A DNA stretch of 64,000 bases from Salibacter halophilus (GTDB lineage: Bacteria; Bacteroidota; Bacteroidia; Flavobacteriales_G; Salibacteraceae): NCBI RefSeq assembly GCF_008806325.1, contig NZ_WACR01000004.1, forward strand, positions 62,001 through 126,000. Direction: 5' to 3'. Made by a program: the position numbers and the translations under genes. Numbering within the stretch: position 1 is the first letter of the stretch; each line of letters opens with the position of its first letter. Shown piece by piece: positions 46,170-54,358 of this stretch. The notes beneath the pieces are model-generated. The model had not been told where the DNA came from. It ran no database searches and saw only the letters and a list, made by a program, of their open reading frames with translations.

Positions 46170-46868
46170 ATGAAAAGAATTTTTACGCTTTTACTTACAT
46201 TTTTTATGATGGGTGCTCTCAACTCAGCTTTTGCGCAATGCTCGCCTGAAAGTAATGAGTTAGACAATAGTAGCGATTTGGTGTATCCCAATCCTGACGA
46301 CACTGCGGTAACAATGATTGAAGGACAATACACTGAGTTTGTGATTTCATTTCGAGTGCCTCAAAATTTTTCAGGACAGGTTGATTCTGTTGTGAATATC
46401 CCACCCGGCCTCGGTTATGACTGTAATCCTCCTTCTTGCACGTTTTCTAGCGGAGATCACTGTATCATGATTAGCGGGACACCGTCTGAGTCTGGCGTTT
46501 TCTCAACTACAGCTTATATTACAGCGAGCTTGTTTACTTTAGATTCAAACCTCGATGCGAGTTACGATGTTGAGGTTCAGCAAGCAAGTGGTATTAGTTC
46601 AATAGATGATAGCCATCTTTCATTTTCAATTTATCCAAATCCCGTAAAAGCAAATCCAAGTTTTGCTTTTAGAACTGATCAGCCTCGTACCGGAACTGTT
46701 TCTATGTATGACATTACCGGGACATTAGTTGACCAGTTTAATGTTCAGCTCGAAACGGGAAATAACCAATTCCTCTATGATATTTCAGATTATTCACCGG
46801 GGCATTATTTTGGGACGTTCAAGTCAGCTGATAAAACGAGACACATCAAAATGATTGTTGTCAAGTAA
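46170..46868 (+). CDS. Secreted T9SS type A protein
   Basis: From the ATG at 46170 the precursor has 232 residues: signal peptide MKRIFTLLLTFFMMGALNSAFAQ, a cysteine-bearing beta domain (about 25-140, with a CNPPSC and DHC cluster), and a type A sorting domain (LSFSIYPNPVKANPSFAF ... TGTLVDQFNVQLETG ... KMIVVK). Its function is unknown. The frame opens earlier, inside the previous gene, but only the ATG at 46170 gives a signal peptide. Its stop overlaps the rnz start by one base (TAATG), giving translational coupling. Confidence 0.82.
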   Translation: MKRIFTLLLTFFMMGALNSAFAQCSPESNELDNSSDLVYPNPDDTAVTMIEGQYTEFVISFRVPQNFSGQVDSVVNIPPGLGYDCNPPSCTFSSGDHCIMISGTPSESGVFSTTAYITASLFTLDSNLDASYDVEVQQASGISSIDDSHLSFSIYPNPVKANPSFAFRTDQPRTGTVSMYDITGTLVDQFNVQLETGNNQFLYDISDYSPGHYFGTFKSADKTRHIKMIVVK

Positions 46869-47791
46869 TGGGTTTTGAGCTAAAGATTTTAGGAGCAAAT
46901 AGCGCTATTCCCACCGCAACTCGAAACACGACTTCCCAGTTAATCTCGATCAATCAATCACATTATTTGATCGATTGTGGAGAGGGAACTCAAATTCAGA
47001 TGCGCAAGTATCGCGTGAAAATGCAGCGCATTAAAACCATTTTTATCAGCCACCTTCACGGAGATCATTTTTTTGGGTTGATCGGTTTGTTGAATACAAT
47101 GCATTTGCTGGGCAGGCAAAACGAGTTGTCGATTTTTTGTCCGCCTGGTTTAAGAGAAATCATCAACCTTCAATTGAAAGTTGCTGACAGCCGACTCAAT
47201 TTTGAGATTAAGTTTGAAGAGTTGGAATTCAATAATGGTCAGAACCATATTTACTCCGATAACATAGCCGATGTTTATACCATTCCGCTCGATCACAGGA
47301 TTCCATGTAATGGATTTCTTTTCGTTGAAAAGCCAAAAAACAGAAGGATAAAAAAGGAGTTGATTGACAAGCTGAAAATTCCCATTGAACAGTTACCAAA
47401 GATTAAAGAAGGGGCAGATTTTCATCGCGAAGATGGCAGAGTGTTTCAAAATGAAGAAATCACATTACCTCCCCGAAAAAGTTATTCGTATGCTTTTTGT
47501 TCTGATACTCGCTATAATGATAGAATAGTTCCCTTTATTGAGAATGTTGATTTACTGTATCACGAAGCCACTTTTACTGAGGCATTTAGAGAGCGAGCAC
47601 AACAAACTTATCATTCAACAGCTCGTGATGCCGCAACGATAGCTGAAAAGGCAAAAGTTGGCAAGCTCATCATCGGTCACTATTCTGCTCGATATAAAAA
47701 TTTCGATCAACATCTTGAGGAAGCTCGTGAAGTCTTTGCCAATACTGAGTTAGCACTGGATGGTCACACTTTTTCCTCCCGTGATTTGTGA
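46868..47791 (+). CDS. rnz: Ribonuclease Z
   Basis: The 307-residue metallo-beta-lactamase-fold nuclease has the metal motif FISHLHGDHFFG with H62, H64, D66 and H67, the early motif LIDCGEGTQIQMRK, FCSDTRYND, and YHEATF / HSTARDAA near the C-terminus. It processes the 3' ends of tRNA precursors lacking encoded CCA. The preceding secreted-protein gene overlaps its start by one base, an unusual partner for a tRNase. Confidence 0.95.
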   Translation: MGFELKILGANSAIPTATRNTTSQLISINQSHYLIDCGEGTQIQMRKYRVKMQRIKTIFISHLHGDHFFGLIGLLNTMHLLGRQNELSIFCPPGLREIINLQLKVADSRLNFEIKFEELEFNNGQNHIYSDNIADVYTIPLDHRIPCNGFLFVEKPKNRRIKKELIDKLKIPIEQLPKIKEGADFHREDGRVFQNEEITLPPRKSYSYAFCSDTRYNDRIVPFIENVDLLYHEATFTEAFRERAQQTYHSTARDAATIAEKAKVGKLIIGHYSARYKNFDQHLEEAREVFANTELALDGHTFSSRDL

Positions 47792-47822
47792 AAAACTTAT
47801 CAGTATTAAGTCCATTATTAGC

Positions 47823-47853
47823 TTGCCGCTGTTTCACTATTGCGTTACCTTTG
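47823..47853 (+). promoter_or_regulatory. Promoter upstream of the NarL-type regulator
   Basis: TTG at 47823-47825 and TACCTTTG at 47846-47853 are 20 bp apart, matching TTG / TAnnTTTG. The start codon at 47879 would have a leader of about 20 nt. Confidence 0.6.
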
Positions 47854-47878
47854 TCTTTATTAAGATTAAGTCTAAATA

Positions 47879-48541
47879 ATGGAGCCTGTAAAAATTGTCA
47901 TAGCTGATTCGAATGAACTCATAAGAGAAGGATTGAAGTCCGTTTTTGCTCAGGAAGACAGTGTAGAGGTAGTGGGTGAAGTTGATAATGGATCAGCGCT
48001 CGTCAAATTATTTTCTGAATGGAAACCCGATGTTGTATTGATCGATTACATGGCTACTTCATTCAGAACCGAAGACATCAAGGCAATCCACAACATATAT
48101 CCTGATAAGAAGTTCGTAGCTATTACAGAGTTCGCTAAGAAAAATCTCATTCAACGAGCTTTAGAGGCCGGAATTTCTGGACATGTTTTAAAATCATGCA
48201 GTAAATCTGAGATAGTTGACAGCATCAAAGAAACCCATCTCGGCAAACAGTTTTTTTGCGGTAAAATATTGAATGAACTGGATGATCAGGAAATAAAAAC
48301 GGGCCAACTCTCTTGCGATCCTATAAGTTTGAGTTCACGTGAGATTGAAATCATCAGGGAAATAGCACAGGGAAAAACCAATAAGCAAATCGCTGAGGAA
48401 TTACACCTGAGCGCGCACACCGTAATGACACATCGCAAAAACATCATGAACAAACTTGGGATAAACAATACAGCAGGTATTGTGATTTATGCAGTTAGGG
48501 AGAACCTCATTTCTCCAAACCGCTATCTTTTTAATTCGTGA
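47879..48541 (+). CDS. NarL/FixJ-type response regulator
   Basis: The 220-residue protein has a receiver-like domain (KIVIADSNELIREGLKSVF; VVLID55YMA; lysine in HVLKSCS) and a LuxR HTH (LSSREIEIIREIAQGKTNKQIAEELHLSAHTVMTHRKNIMNKLGI). It has a better-preserved pocket than the regulator at 20818-21468, but the acidic pair is still only S-N. No cognate kinase is adjacent. A close promoter is visible upstream. Confidence 0.9.
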   Translation: MEPVKIVIADSNELIREGLKSVFAQEDSVEVVGEVDNGSALVKLFSEWKPDVVLIDYMATSFRTEDIKAIHNIYPDKKFVAITEFAKKNLIQRALEAGISGHVLKSCSKSEIVDSIKETHLGKQFFCGKILNELDDQEIKTGQLSCDPISLSSREIEIIREIAQGKTNKQIAEELHLSAHTVMTHRKNIMNKLGINNTAGIVIYAVRENLISPNRYLFNS

Positions 48542-48631
48542 ACAATTTTGTGAGTATTGTCATTGTATAAGCTTGAAAAGCACTATAATTTCGTCATCCG
48601 ATTCTGATAAAAAAGATAACAAGATTTATAC

Positions 48632-49153
48632 ATGGAAAAAATAGGACTCTTTTACGGATCTGACACTGGCTGCACAGAGGCCGTGGCTGAAATGATACAG
48701 GAGCAAATAGGTGAAGACATTATCGAGCTTCTCGATGCTTACGATATTGAACCTGAAGATTTTGATAAATACGATAAAATCATCATTGGCCTTTCAACAT
48801 GGCATGATGGTCAGCTCGTTAGTGCCTGGGATGATTTTTACGAAGATTTCAAGGAAGTTGATTTTACCGGAAAAACCGTAGCTATTTTCGGTTTGGGAGA
48901 CCAGTATGGTTACAGCACATATTTCATTGATGGAGTTGGTATATTAGGTGATGTCGTATTGAAAAATGGCGGAAAGCTAATCGGTTACTGGCCAACAGAT
49001 GGTTTTGAACACGATGAGTCAAAAGCTGAGACTGAAGACGGTGAGTATTTCATGGGACTGGCACTCGATGAAGATAACCAGGACGAAATGACAGAAGAGC
49101 GAGTAACAAAGTGGGTTGAACAAATCAAGAAAGAATTCCCGATTGATAGTTAA
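48632..49153 (+). CDS. fldA: Flavodoxin
   Basis: The 173-residue acidic protein has the FMN phosphate loop GLFYGSDTGCTEAVAE, the isoalloxazine-shielding loops LSTWHDGQL and LGDQYGYSTYFIDG, and the long-chain flavodoxin insertion typical of FldA. It carries single electrons as an alternative to ferredoxin, for example under iron limitation. It is monocistronic with a strong terminator. Confidence 0.94.
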   Translation: MEKIGLFYGSDTGCTEAVAEMIQEQIGEDIIELLDAYDIEPEDFDKYDKIIIGLSTWHDGQLVSAWDDFYEDFKEVDFTGKTVAIFGLGDQYGYSTYFIDGVGILGDVVLKNGGKLIGYWPTDGFEHDESKAETEDGEYFMGLALDEDNQDEMTEERVTKWVEQIKKEFPIDS

Positions 49154-49179
49154 TCGCTAAAGCAGGGACAAAAAATAAG

Positions 49180-49212
49180 AAGGCCATATCATAAAATGAA
49201 ATGGCCTTTTTT
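49180..49212 (+). terminator. Terminator of fldA
   Basis: AAGGCCAT (49180-49187) and ATGGCCTT (49201-49208) form the stem, followed by six T. Confidence 0.9.
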
Positions 49213-49312
49213 GATAATAGCCAGTATGATTTCTCTTTGTAAATTGCTCTTTTTTGTTTTTGACACAAGACATAATCTGAATGATTACCATACTAACTTA
49301 AAAAAATAAAAT

Positions 49313-50116
49313 ATGCTGAAGGAGGTTAATAAAAAGTATGTAAAGCTTAAAAGAGCACTGACTAGAAGAAGATCTCCCAAATACTTAGCTTCTTTTAAAA
49401 GTACCAGTTCTACATTAAATGGAATAGTTGCATACAATAAGCATGGTGGTTACTTCACACCATTGTCTTCTCAAAAAAGACCAGCTGTACAAAAAGTCTT
49501 AAAAGGCAAAGTTCATGAGCCAGAAACGGTGAATTTTATTAGAGCTCACTGTGGTAAAGGAGATATAATACATGCTGGAACTTTTTTTGGCGATTTTTTA
49601 CCACCGCTTTCCCATGCTTTATCTGATGAAGCAAAAGTATGGGCTTTTGAACCTAATAGTGAAAACTATAGATGTGCTCACATTACTCTATTGATTAATG
49701 ATTTAAGTAATGTAAAACTTTACAATTGTGGATTAGGTGATGAAAGCTCAACTTCTAATATGTTAATTGAATCTGAAAATGGAGCTACATTGGGAGGAGG
49801 CAGTAGAATTATAAACGAAGAAAAAGATGGAAAGACAATTGAAGTAAATGTCAAGAGAGTAGATGACGTTGTTGGAAAAGATAGAATTGTAACAATTCTT
49901 CAATTAGATGTTGAAGGCTATGAGAAACAAGCATTAACCGGTGCTTTAAATATAATTAATCGTTGCAAGCCGATTTTGATTCTTGAGGATAATAAAGGAG
50001 TTATTGGTACGAACTGGTTTAAAGAAAACATTTCTTCTATCGGATATGAAATAAAGGGTAAGCTACATCAAAATACTGTCCTTGGTATTCCAACGATCCA
50101 TGATTTTAGCTTTTAG
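49313..50116 (+). CDS. FkbM family methyltransferase
   Basis: The 267-residue protein has a class I SAM-binding core (GDIIHAGTFFGDFLPPLSHAL, VWAFEPNSENYRCAHITLLINDL, VKLYNCGLGDESS) and the FkbM end (ILQLDVEGYEKQALTGALNII ... PILILEDNK). Members O-methylate sugars, polyketides or lipids. It is notably A+T-rich, stands alone and lies in a stretch without the GGTCAGADCC motif, so acquisition by transfer is plausible. Confidence 0.85.
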   Translation: MLKEVNKKYVKLKRALTRRRSPKYLASFKSTSSTLNGIVAYNKHGGYFTPLSSQKRPAVQKVLKGKVHEPETVNFIRAHCGKGDIIHAGTFFGDFLPPLSHALSDEAKVWAFEPNSENYRCAHITLLINDLSNVKLYNCGLGDESSTSNMLIESENGATLGGGSRIINEEKDGKTIEVNVKRVDDVVGKDRIVTILQLDVEGYEKQALTGALNIINRCKPILILEDNKGVIGTNWFKENISSIGYEIKGKLHQNTVLGIPTIHDFSF

Positions 50117-50152
50117 TGGATACAGCATTTTTTCTGTTCTAATTAAAAAAAT

Positions 50153-50179
50153 AAAAAAACCGGAGAGGGCGACTCCGGT
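50153..50179 (-). terminator. Terminator of the 54-residue gene
   Basis: On the minus strand, ACCGGAG (50179-50173) pairs with CTCCGGT (50165-50159), followed by a T run. Confidence 0.85.
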
Positions 50180-50240
50180 TCAATGCTTTTATAAGTTAAT
50201 GACGATTTAGGTAAGGCTTGAGGTGTTGTGAAAAAGTTGA

Positions 50241-50405
50241 TTAACTGCCGCAACCAACGCAGTCAAAATGTGAATCCTCAGGTTTTACACCGTTGAGTTT
50301 CATTTCTAGATTATGGATTTTATCACGGATTTCCATGTCTTTCATCATGTCTCCGCTGAGCTTGTCTCTGAGCTCAAGAATCTCTTTTTTAAGTTGTTCC
50401 TCCAT
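50241..50405 (-). CDS. 54-residue coiled-coil protein with C-terminal CxxC-GS tail
   Basis: A small gene encodes MEEQLKKEILELRDKLSGDM, a further helical stretch MEIRDKIHNLEMKLNG, then VKPEDSHFDCVGCGS. The first 40 residues form an amphipathic helix or coiled coil. The tail carries C50-V-G-C53, which could bind metal or dimerise through disulfides. A dedicated terminator directly downstream and a family-like composition support a real gene. I recall similar short CxGCGS-ending proteins in Flavobacteriia, but have not checked. Confidence 0.7.
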   Translation of the reverse strand: MEEQLKKEILELRDKLSGDMMKDMEIRDKIHNLEMKLNGVKPEDSHFDCVGCGS

Positions 50406-50566
50406 AGCAGTATGTATTTATAAAATTTCTAATTCAGTGGTTCTAAACTACGAGGAAAACAGACTGAATCGACAGGTTTAAATCTGTAGTTTTTCACATC
50501 GCCTTATTGAAAACACTATCTTAGTGCGCTGTTGTTGTTAATTCATTACTTAAAGTTTTCTTAATC

Positions 50567-52018
50567 ATGCCGAAACAAATCAGAACATCGTTAATAACTT
50601 TCATTTTGGTGGTTTTCGTACTAAACGTGAAACCACAGGTGTTGGATTCATACCAGAAACTTGAAAGTCTTTCAAGCTCAGCACTTTCTAATACAGCAAG
50701 TGTACTAGGTCTCAATGTAGCTTTACCATATTCAGTTGACATATACAAGATAAATTATTTCACAACTGATGAAAACGGCAATAATGAAATAGCCAGTGGA
50801 ATGGTTGTAATACCAACCGACTCTTGCGCGGGCTATCCAATGGGGTTGTATGCACATGGAACAGTTTTAAAAAGAGATGATGTCCCCAGTCGAAACAATG
50901 GAGAAGGAACAATAGGGAAGCTTTTTGCAGGTGCAGGCTATGTAATGGTTTTACCCGATTACCTGGGAATGGGAGACAATCCCGGTTTTCATCCCTATAT
51001 TCATGCTGAGACACAAGCAACGGCCTCTATCGATGCTATGCGGGCTGCCCGGGAACTGTGTTCTGATGTTAATACAAATCTCGATGGCGATGTCTTCATC
51101 ACTGGTTATTCGCAAGGTGGTCACGCAGCAATGGCAACTCATCAATATATTCAGGAAAATGCTTTGCAGAATGAGTTTCATGTAAGAGCCGCTGCACCGG
51201 CATCTGGTCCTTATGATATGAGCGGTATTCAAGCTGGCGGAATTGTATCAGGAGCGCCTTATAGTAATCCTGGCTATGTGGTTTATTTGATAAAAGGGTA
51301 TCAACAAGCTTACGGTAATCTATACAACAACTCCATTGCTGAACTACTTCGCTCGCCTTATAACACAACGGTTCCACCTCTGCTAGATGGTACGCACACT
51401 TTAACCGAATTGAACAATGCTTTACCTAGCAGAATTGATTCCTTCATGAAGGCGAGTTTTCTAAATGATATTCGGTCAACTTATCAGTCTAAAAATCATC
51501 CATTGTGGCAGGATCTGATCGATAATGATGTTTACAACTGGGTTCCTGATAGTGCAACCAGAATGTATTATTGCACCGGAGATGAGCAGGTAGAATACCA
51601 AAACTCGATCAAGGCAGATTCATTCATGAACGCAATGGGGGCACAGGATGTAGCAGCTATCAATCGCGGTCCGTCAAATCACGGAGGCTGCGTTGTTCCA
51701 TCGCTTTACAGTGTCATTACATTTTTTGACTCCATTTCAACTCCCTGTAATGCTGTTGATACAACAACAACATTCGCTCAGTTTCGGTCAGAGCCTGAAT
51801 TGCGGGTTTACCCAAATCCTGCTCGTTCGGTTCTGAATGTGGAGATCGCAGAGCCTGCAACACTCACACTGTATGAGTTGAGTGGGAGAGAAGTGATGTC
51901 GAGAAAAATCAGTGGTACAAAAAAACTCCCAGTTCACTTTTTGGATCCAGGAGTGTATCTTTTGAAAGTTGAGAGTAACGGTACTACTCAACTCAAGCGA
52001 ATCTTGATTTCGCGTTAG
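50567..52018 (+). CDS. Secreted alpha/beta hydrolase with T9SS type A sorting domain
   Basis: The 483-residue precursor has a signal-like N-terminus (LITFILVVFVLNVKPQ). It has a hydrolase body with the nucleophile elbow VFITGYSQGGHAAM (Ser in GYSQG), an oxyanion-side YLGMGDNPGFHPYIHAE, and a late His region RGPSNHGGC. It resembles secretory lipases/esterases (prolyl-oligopeptidase or LIP-type). The C-terminus (LRVYPNPARSVLNVEI ... GVYLLKVESNG) is a type A sorting domain. Secretion to the surface or medium is expected. Its stop overlaps the convergent Usp gene by 4 bp. Confidence 0.85.
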   Translation: MPKQIRTSLITFILVVFVLNVKPQVLDSYQKLESLSSSALSNTASVLGLNVALPYSVDIYKINYFTTDENGNNEIASGMVVIPTDSCAGYPMGLYAHGTVLKRDDVPSRNNGEGTIGKLFAGAGYVMVLPDYLGMGDNPGFHPYIHAETQATASIDAMRAARELCSDVNTNLDGDVFITGYSQGGHAAMATHQYIQENALQNEFHVRAAAPASGPYDMSGIQAGGIVSGAPYSNPGYVVYLIKGYQQAYGNLYNNSIAELLRSPYNTTVPPLLDGTHTLTELNNALPSRIDSFMKASFLNDIRSTYQSKNHPLWQDLIDNDVYNWVPDSATRMYYCTGDEQVEYQNSIKADSFMNAMGAQDVAAINRGPSNHGGCVVPSLYSVITFFDSISTPCNAVDTTTTFAQFRSEPELRVYPNPARSVLNVEIAEPATLTLYELSGREVMSRKISGTKKLPVHFLDPGVYLLKVESNGTTQLKRILISR

Positions 52019-52899
52019 TCTTTAGGTACGTGAAAACTGAGAACCGGGCGAGATGAGTGGTTTACCACGGTTTCAGTAATGTTGTCATTGAGGAACTTTT
52101 TAAGTCCGCTAAAGCCATGTGTGATTAAAGCAATTACATCGGCATCAACATGATCTGCGAAGTTGACGATTCCATCATCGATGTTGAAATCATTGAAAAT
52201 AGTGAATTTAACATCGTGCATGCTGTTATTATCGAGCACTTTCCTGATTCGTTTTTCTGAATCAACAGTCTGCTCAAAGTACGATGGAGTATTGATGTAT
52301 ACAACTTCGAGTGAGGCTTCTAAGAAGTTTGCAAAAGCGCGTACTTTCGGAATTTCTTTGTTGATTTCCTCTTCCACAAAATCTGAAGCAAAAACAATGC
52401 GCTTGACATCAAACGAGTCATTTTCTTCAACCGGCTTGATGGTCAGAACCGGAACTTTAGACGAACGCACAACCTTTTGCGCGTTTGACCCGATGAAAGC
52501 TTCTTCAAAACCACTTGCACCGTGAGTGCCCATTATTACGAAATCTATATCGAATTTCTCTACAACTTCTTGCACATCATCGTGCATTCTACCTGATTTG
52601 AGGTGTCCTTCAATCTGGATGCCCGCTTTTTCTGCTTCTTGTTTGAGTTCTAAAAGATCTTTCTCTGCCTGTTTTTTGTGCTCTTTCATCGCTTCGAGCA
52701 TCAACTCAGGTTCAAATCCCGGTACTGATGGATCTCCGGCATTTGTCATACTCATGCTCACGTAGCGGTGAACATTGTCGAGTGAGTTCATTACATGAAG
52801 TGTGAGATTGTGCTTTTTGCAAAGCTTAAAAGCCGCTTTTTTAGCATAATCTGCAGCATCAGAAAAATCGGTTGGGAAAAGTACATTCTTCATTGTCAT
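52015..52899 (-). CDS. Tandem universal stress protein
   Basis: The 294-residue protein contains two Usp domains, residues of about 1-145 (MKNVLFPTDFSDAADYAKKAAF ... IDFVIMGTHGASGFEEAFIGSNAQKVVRSSKVPVLTI) and 160-294 (RIVFASDFVEE ... DVIALITHGFSGLKKFLNDNITETVVNHSSRPVL). The first half has the ATP-binding GxxGxxxxxxGS pattern (GASGFEEAFIGSNA); the second is degenerate. It follows hemN by 5 bp in the same direction, so the two are probably co-transcribed and oxygen- or stress-responsive. Confidence 0.93.
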   Translation of the reverse strand: MTMKNVLFPTDFSDAADYAKKAAFKLCKKHNLTLHVMNSLDNVHRYVSMSMTNAGDPSVPGFEPELMLEAMKEHKKQAEKDLLELKQEAEKAGIQIEGHLKSGRMHDDVQEVVEKFDIDFVIMGTHGASGFEEAFIGSNAQKVVRSSKVPVLTIKPVEENDSFDVKRIVFASDFVEEEINKEIPKVRAFANFLEASLEVVYINTPSYFEQTVDSEKRIRKVLDNNSMHDVKFTIFNDFNIDDGIVNFADHVDADVIALITHGFSGLKKFLNDNITETVVNHSSRPVLSFHVPKD

Positions 52900-52904
52900 G
52901 GTTT

Positions 52905-54266
52905 TTATACGGTTCTACTAAAAAGTTCTCTTTTGGGTTTGTCTCGTTTTAAATGTGCGTCAAATGTCATGCAAATGTTACGGATAAAAGGCTTTCCTTT
53001 ATCTGTAACGGTGAGGCTTTGATTGCCTATTTCTAAGAGTTCGTCTTTTTCAAACTCAGTGAGTTGGGCAATTGCTTCACCTACTGTGGGATGCTTTAAT
53101 TTTTCATCCTCCCAGCTCGTTTCAAACTGACACATAAGGTTAAGTATGTGTTTCCTTATCACGAGATCTTCCCTGTTTAATAAATGGCCCCTAAAAATAG
53201 GTAATTCATTTTGATCGAGAAGTTTTTGATAGTTGCGAATTGTCTTGTGGTTCTGACCGAAAGCGGTCCATGAATCACTGATAGAACTCGATCCAAGCCC
53301 TATCATCAAATCAGTTGGCTGAGTAGTATAGCCCATGAAATTGCGGTGAAGGGTTTTATTTTGAAATGCGAGAGTGAGTTCATCATTTGGCAATGCAAAA
53401 TGATCCATTCCAATTTCAATGTATCCGGCTTTTTCTAAAAGTGTTTTTCCCAATTCGTACAGTTCACGTTTGGCATCATTCTGTGGTAGATCGTTTTCTG
53501 AAAACTTGCGCTGAATGCCTTTCATCCACGGGACGTGGGCGTAACTGTAATAGGCAATTCGCTCAGGCATTAACTCTTTTACAAAATTGAAAGTTTGCTC
53601 GATCGACTCCGGCTGTTGGTGTGGCAATCCGTAAATGAGATCGTAATTGATAGACTCATAACCGATTTCACGCGCTGCATTAGTGACATCACGAACCATA
53701 TCAAAAGGTTGAATTCGGTTAATCGCTTCCTGAACTTTTTGGTCAAAATCCTGTACACCAAAACTCACACGCCTGAAACCTAAATCGTAAAGGGTTTGAA
53801 GTTGGTCTCTAGTGGTGTTTCGCGGATCTGCCTCAAAACTCATCTTAGCCTGTGGGTGAATTGTAGAGGTGCTCTTTATCATTTCAATCAGATCGCTGAG
53901 GTTCTGTTTTGAAAAGAAGGTAGGTGTCCCTCCGCCAAGGTGAATCTCAGAAATTTGAGGAACATCAGGCAATAGGTTTAAGTAAAGCTGCCATTCTTTT
54001 ATTACGTAACCGATGTAAGAATCCTCAACTTTGTGGTTTGTTGTATGGCGAACATTGCAGCCACAATAATGACAAAGACTTTCACAAAAGGGTAGATGTA
54101 TGTAAAGACTAATCCCTTTTTCGTTATTGGTAGCTCTGAAAGTTTCCACCACAGATTCTTTCCATTCATCGAGATCTATCGGGTCGTTTTTCCAGTACGG
54201 GACAGTTGGATAACTCGTGTAACGGGGGCCGGGAACGTTGTATTTTTTGATCAGTTGTTTTTCCAT
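52905..54266 (-). CDS. hemN: Oxygen-independent coproporphyrinogen III oxidase
   Basis: The 453-residue radical-SAM enzyme has the cluster motif C61-ESL-C65-HY-C68 with GC following, an N-terminal YNVPGPRYTSYPTVPYW trip-wire, HLGGGTPTF and the C-terminal HemN domain. The residues matching E. coli HemN (CxxxCxxCxC) are all present. It decarboxylates coproporphyrinogen III to protoporphyrinogen IX in haem synthesis without oxygen. The Usp gene follows after 5 bp. Confidence 0.95.
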   Translation of the reverse strand: MEKQLIKKYNVPGPRYTSYPTVPYWKNDPIDLDEWKESVVETFRATNNEKGISLYIHLPFCESLCHYCGCNVRHTTNHKVEDSYIGYVIKEWQLYLNLLPDVPQISEIHLGGGTPTFFSKQNLSDLIEMIKSTSTIHPQAKMSFEADPRNTTRDQLQTLYDLGFRRVSFGVQDFDQKVQEAINRIQPFDMVRDVTNAAREIGYESINYDLIYGLPHQQPESIEQTFNFVKELMPERIAYYSYAHVPWMKGIQRKFSENDLPQNDAKRELYELGKTLLEKAGYIEIGMDHFALPNDELTLAFQNKTLHRNFMGYTTQPTDLMIGLGSSSISDSWTAFGQNHKTIRNYQKLLDQNELPIFRGHLLNREDLVIRKHILNLMCQFETSWEDEKLKHPTVGEAIAQLTEFEKDELLEIGNQSLTVTDKGKPFIRNICMTFDAHLKRDKPKRELFSRTV

Positions 54267-54358
54267 CTTTAGAAGCTCAATTGAGCTTCAAAGATCAGGA
54301 GTAGAAAGCTGACATCCCATGAGTGAAATCAAAACAAATACTGATTTTTGTCAGGATT

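Noticed and set aside
50293-50481. 62-codon plus-strand frame
   Set aside because: Shadow of the 54-residue gene on the opposite strand, which has a terminator and a better amino-acid pattern.
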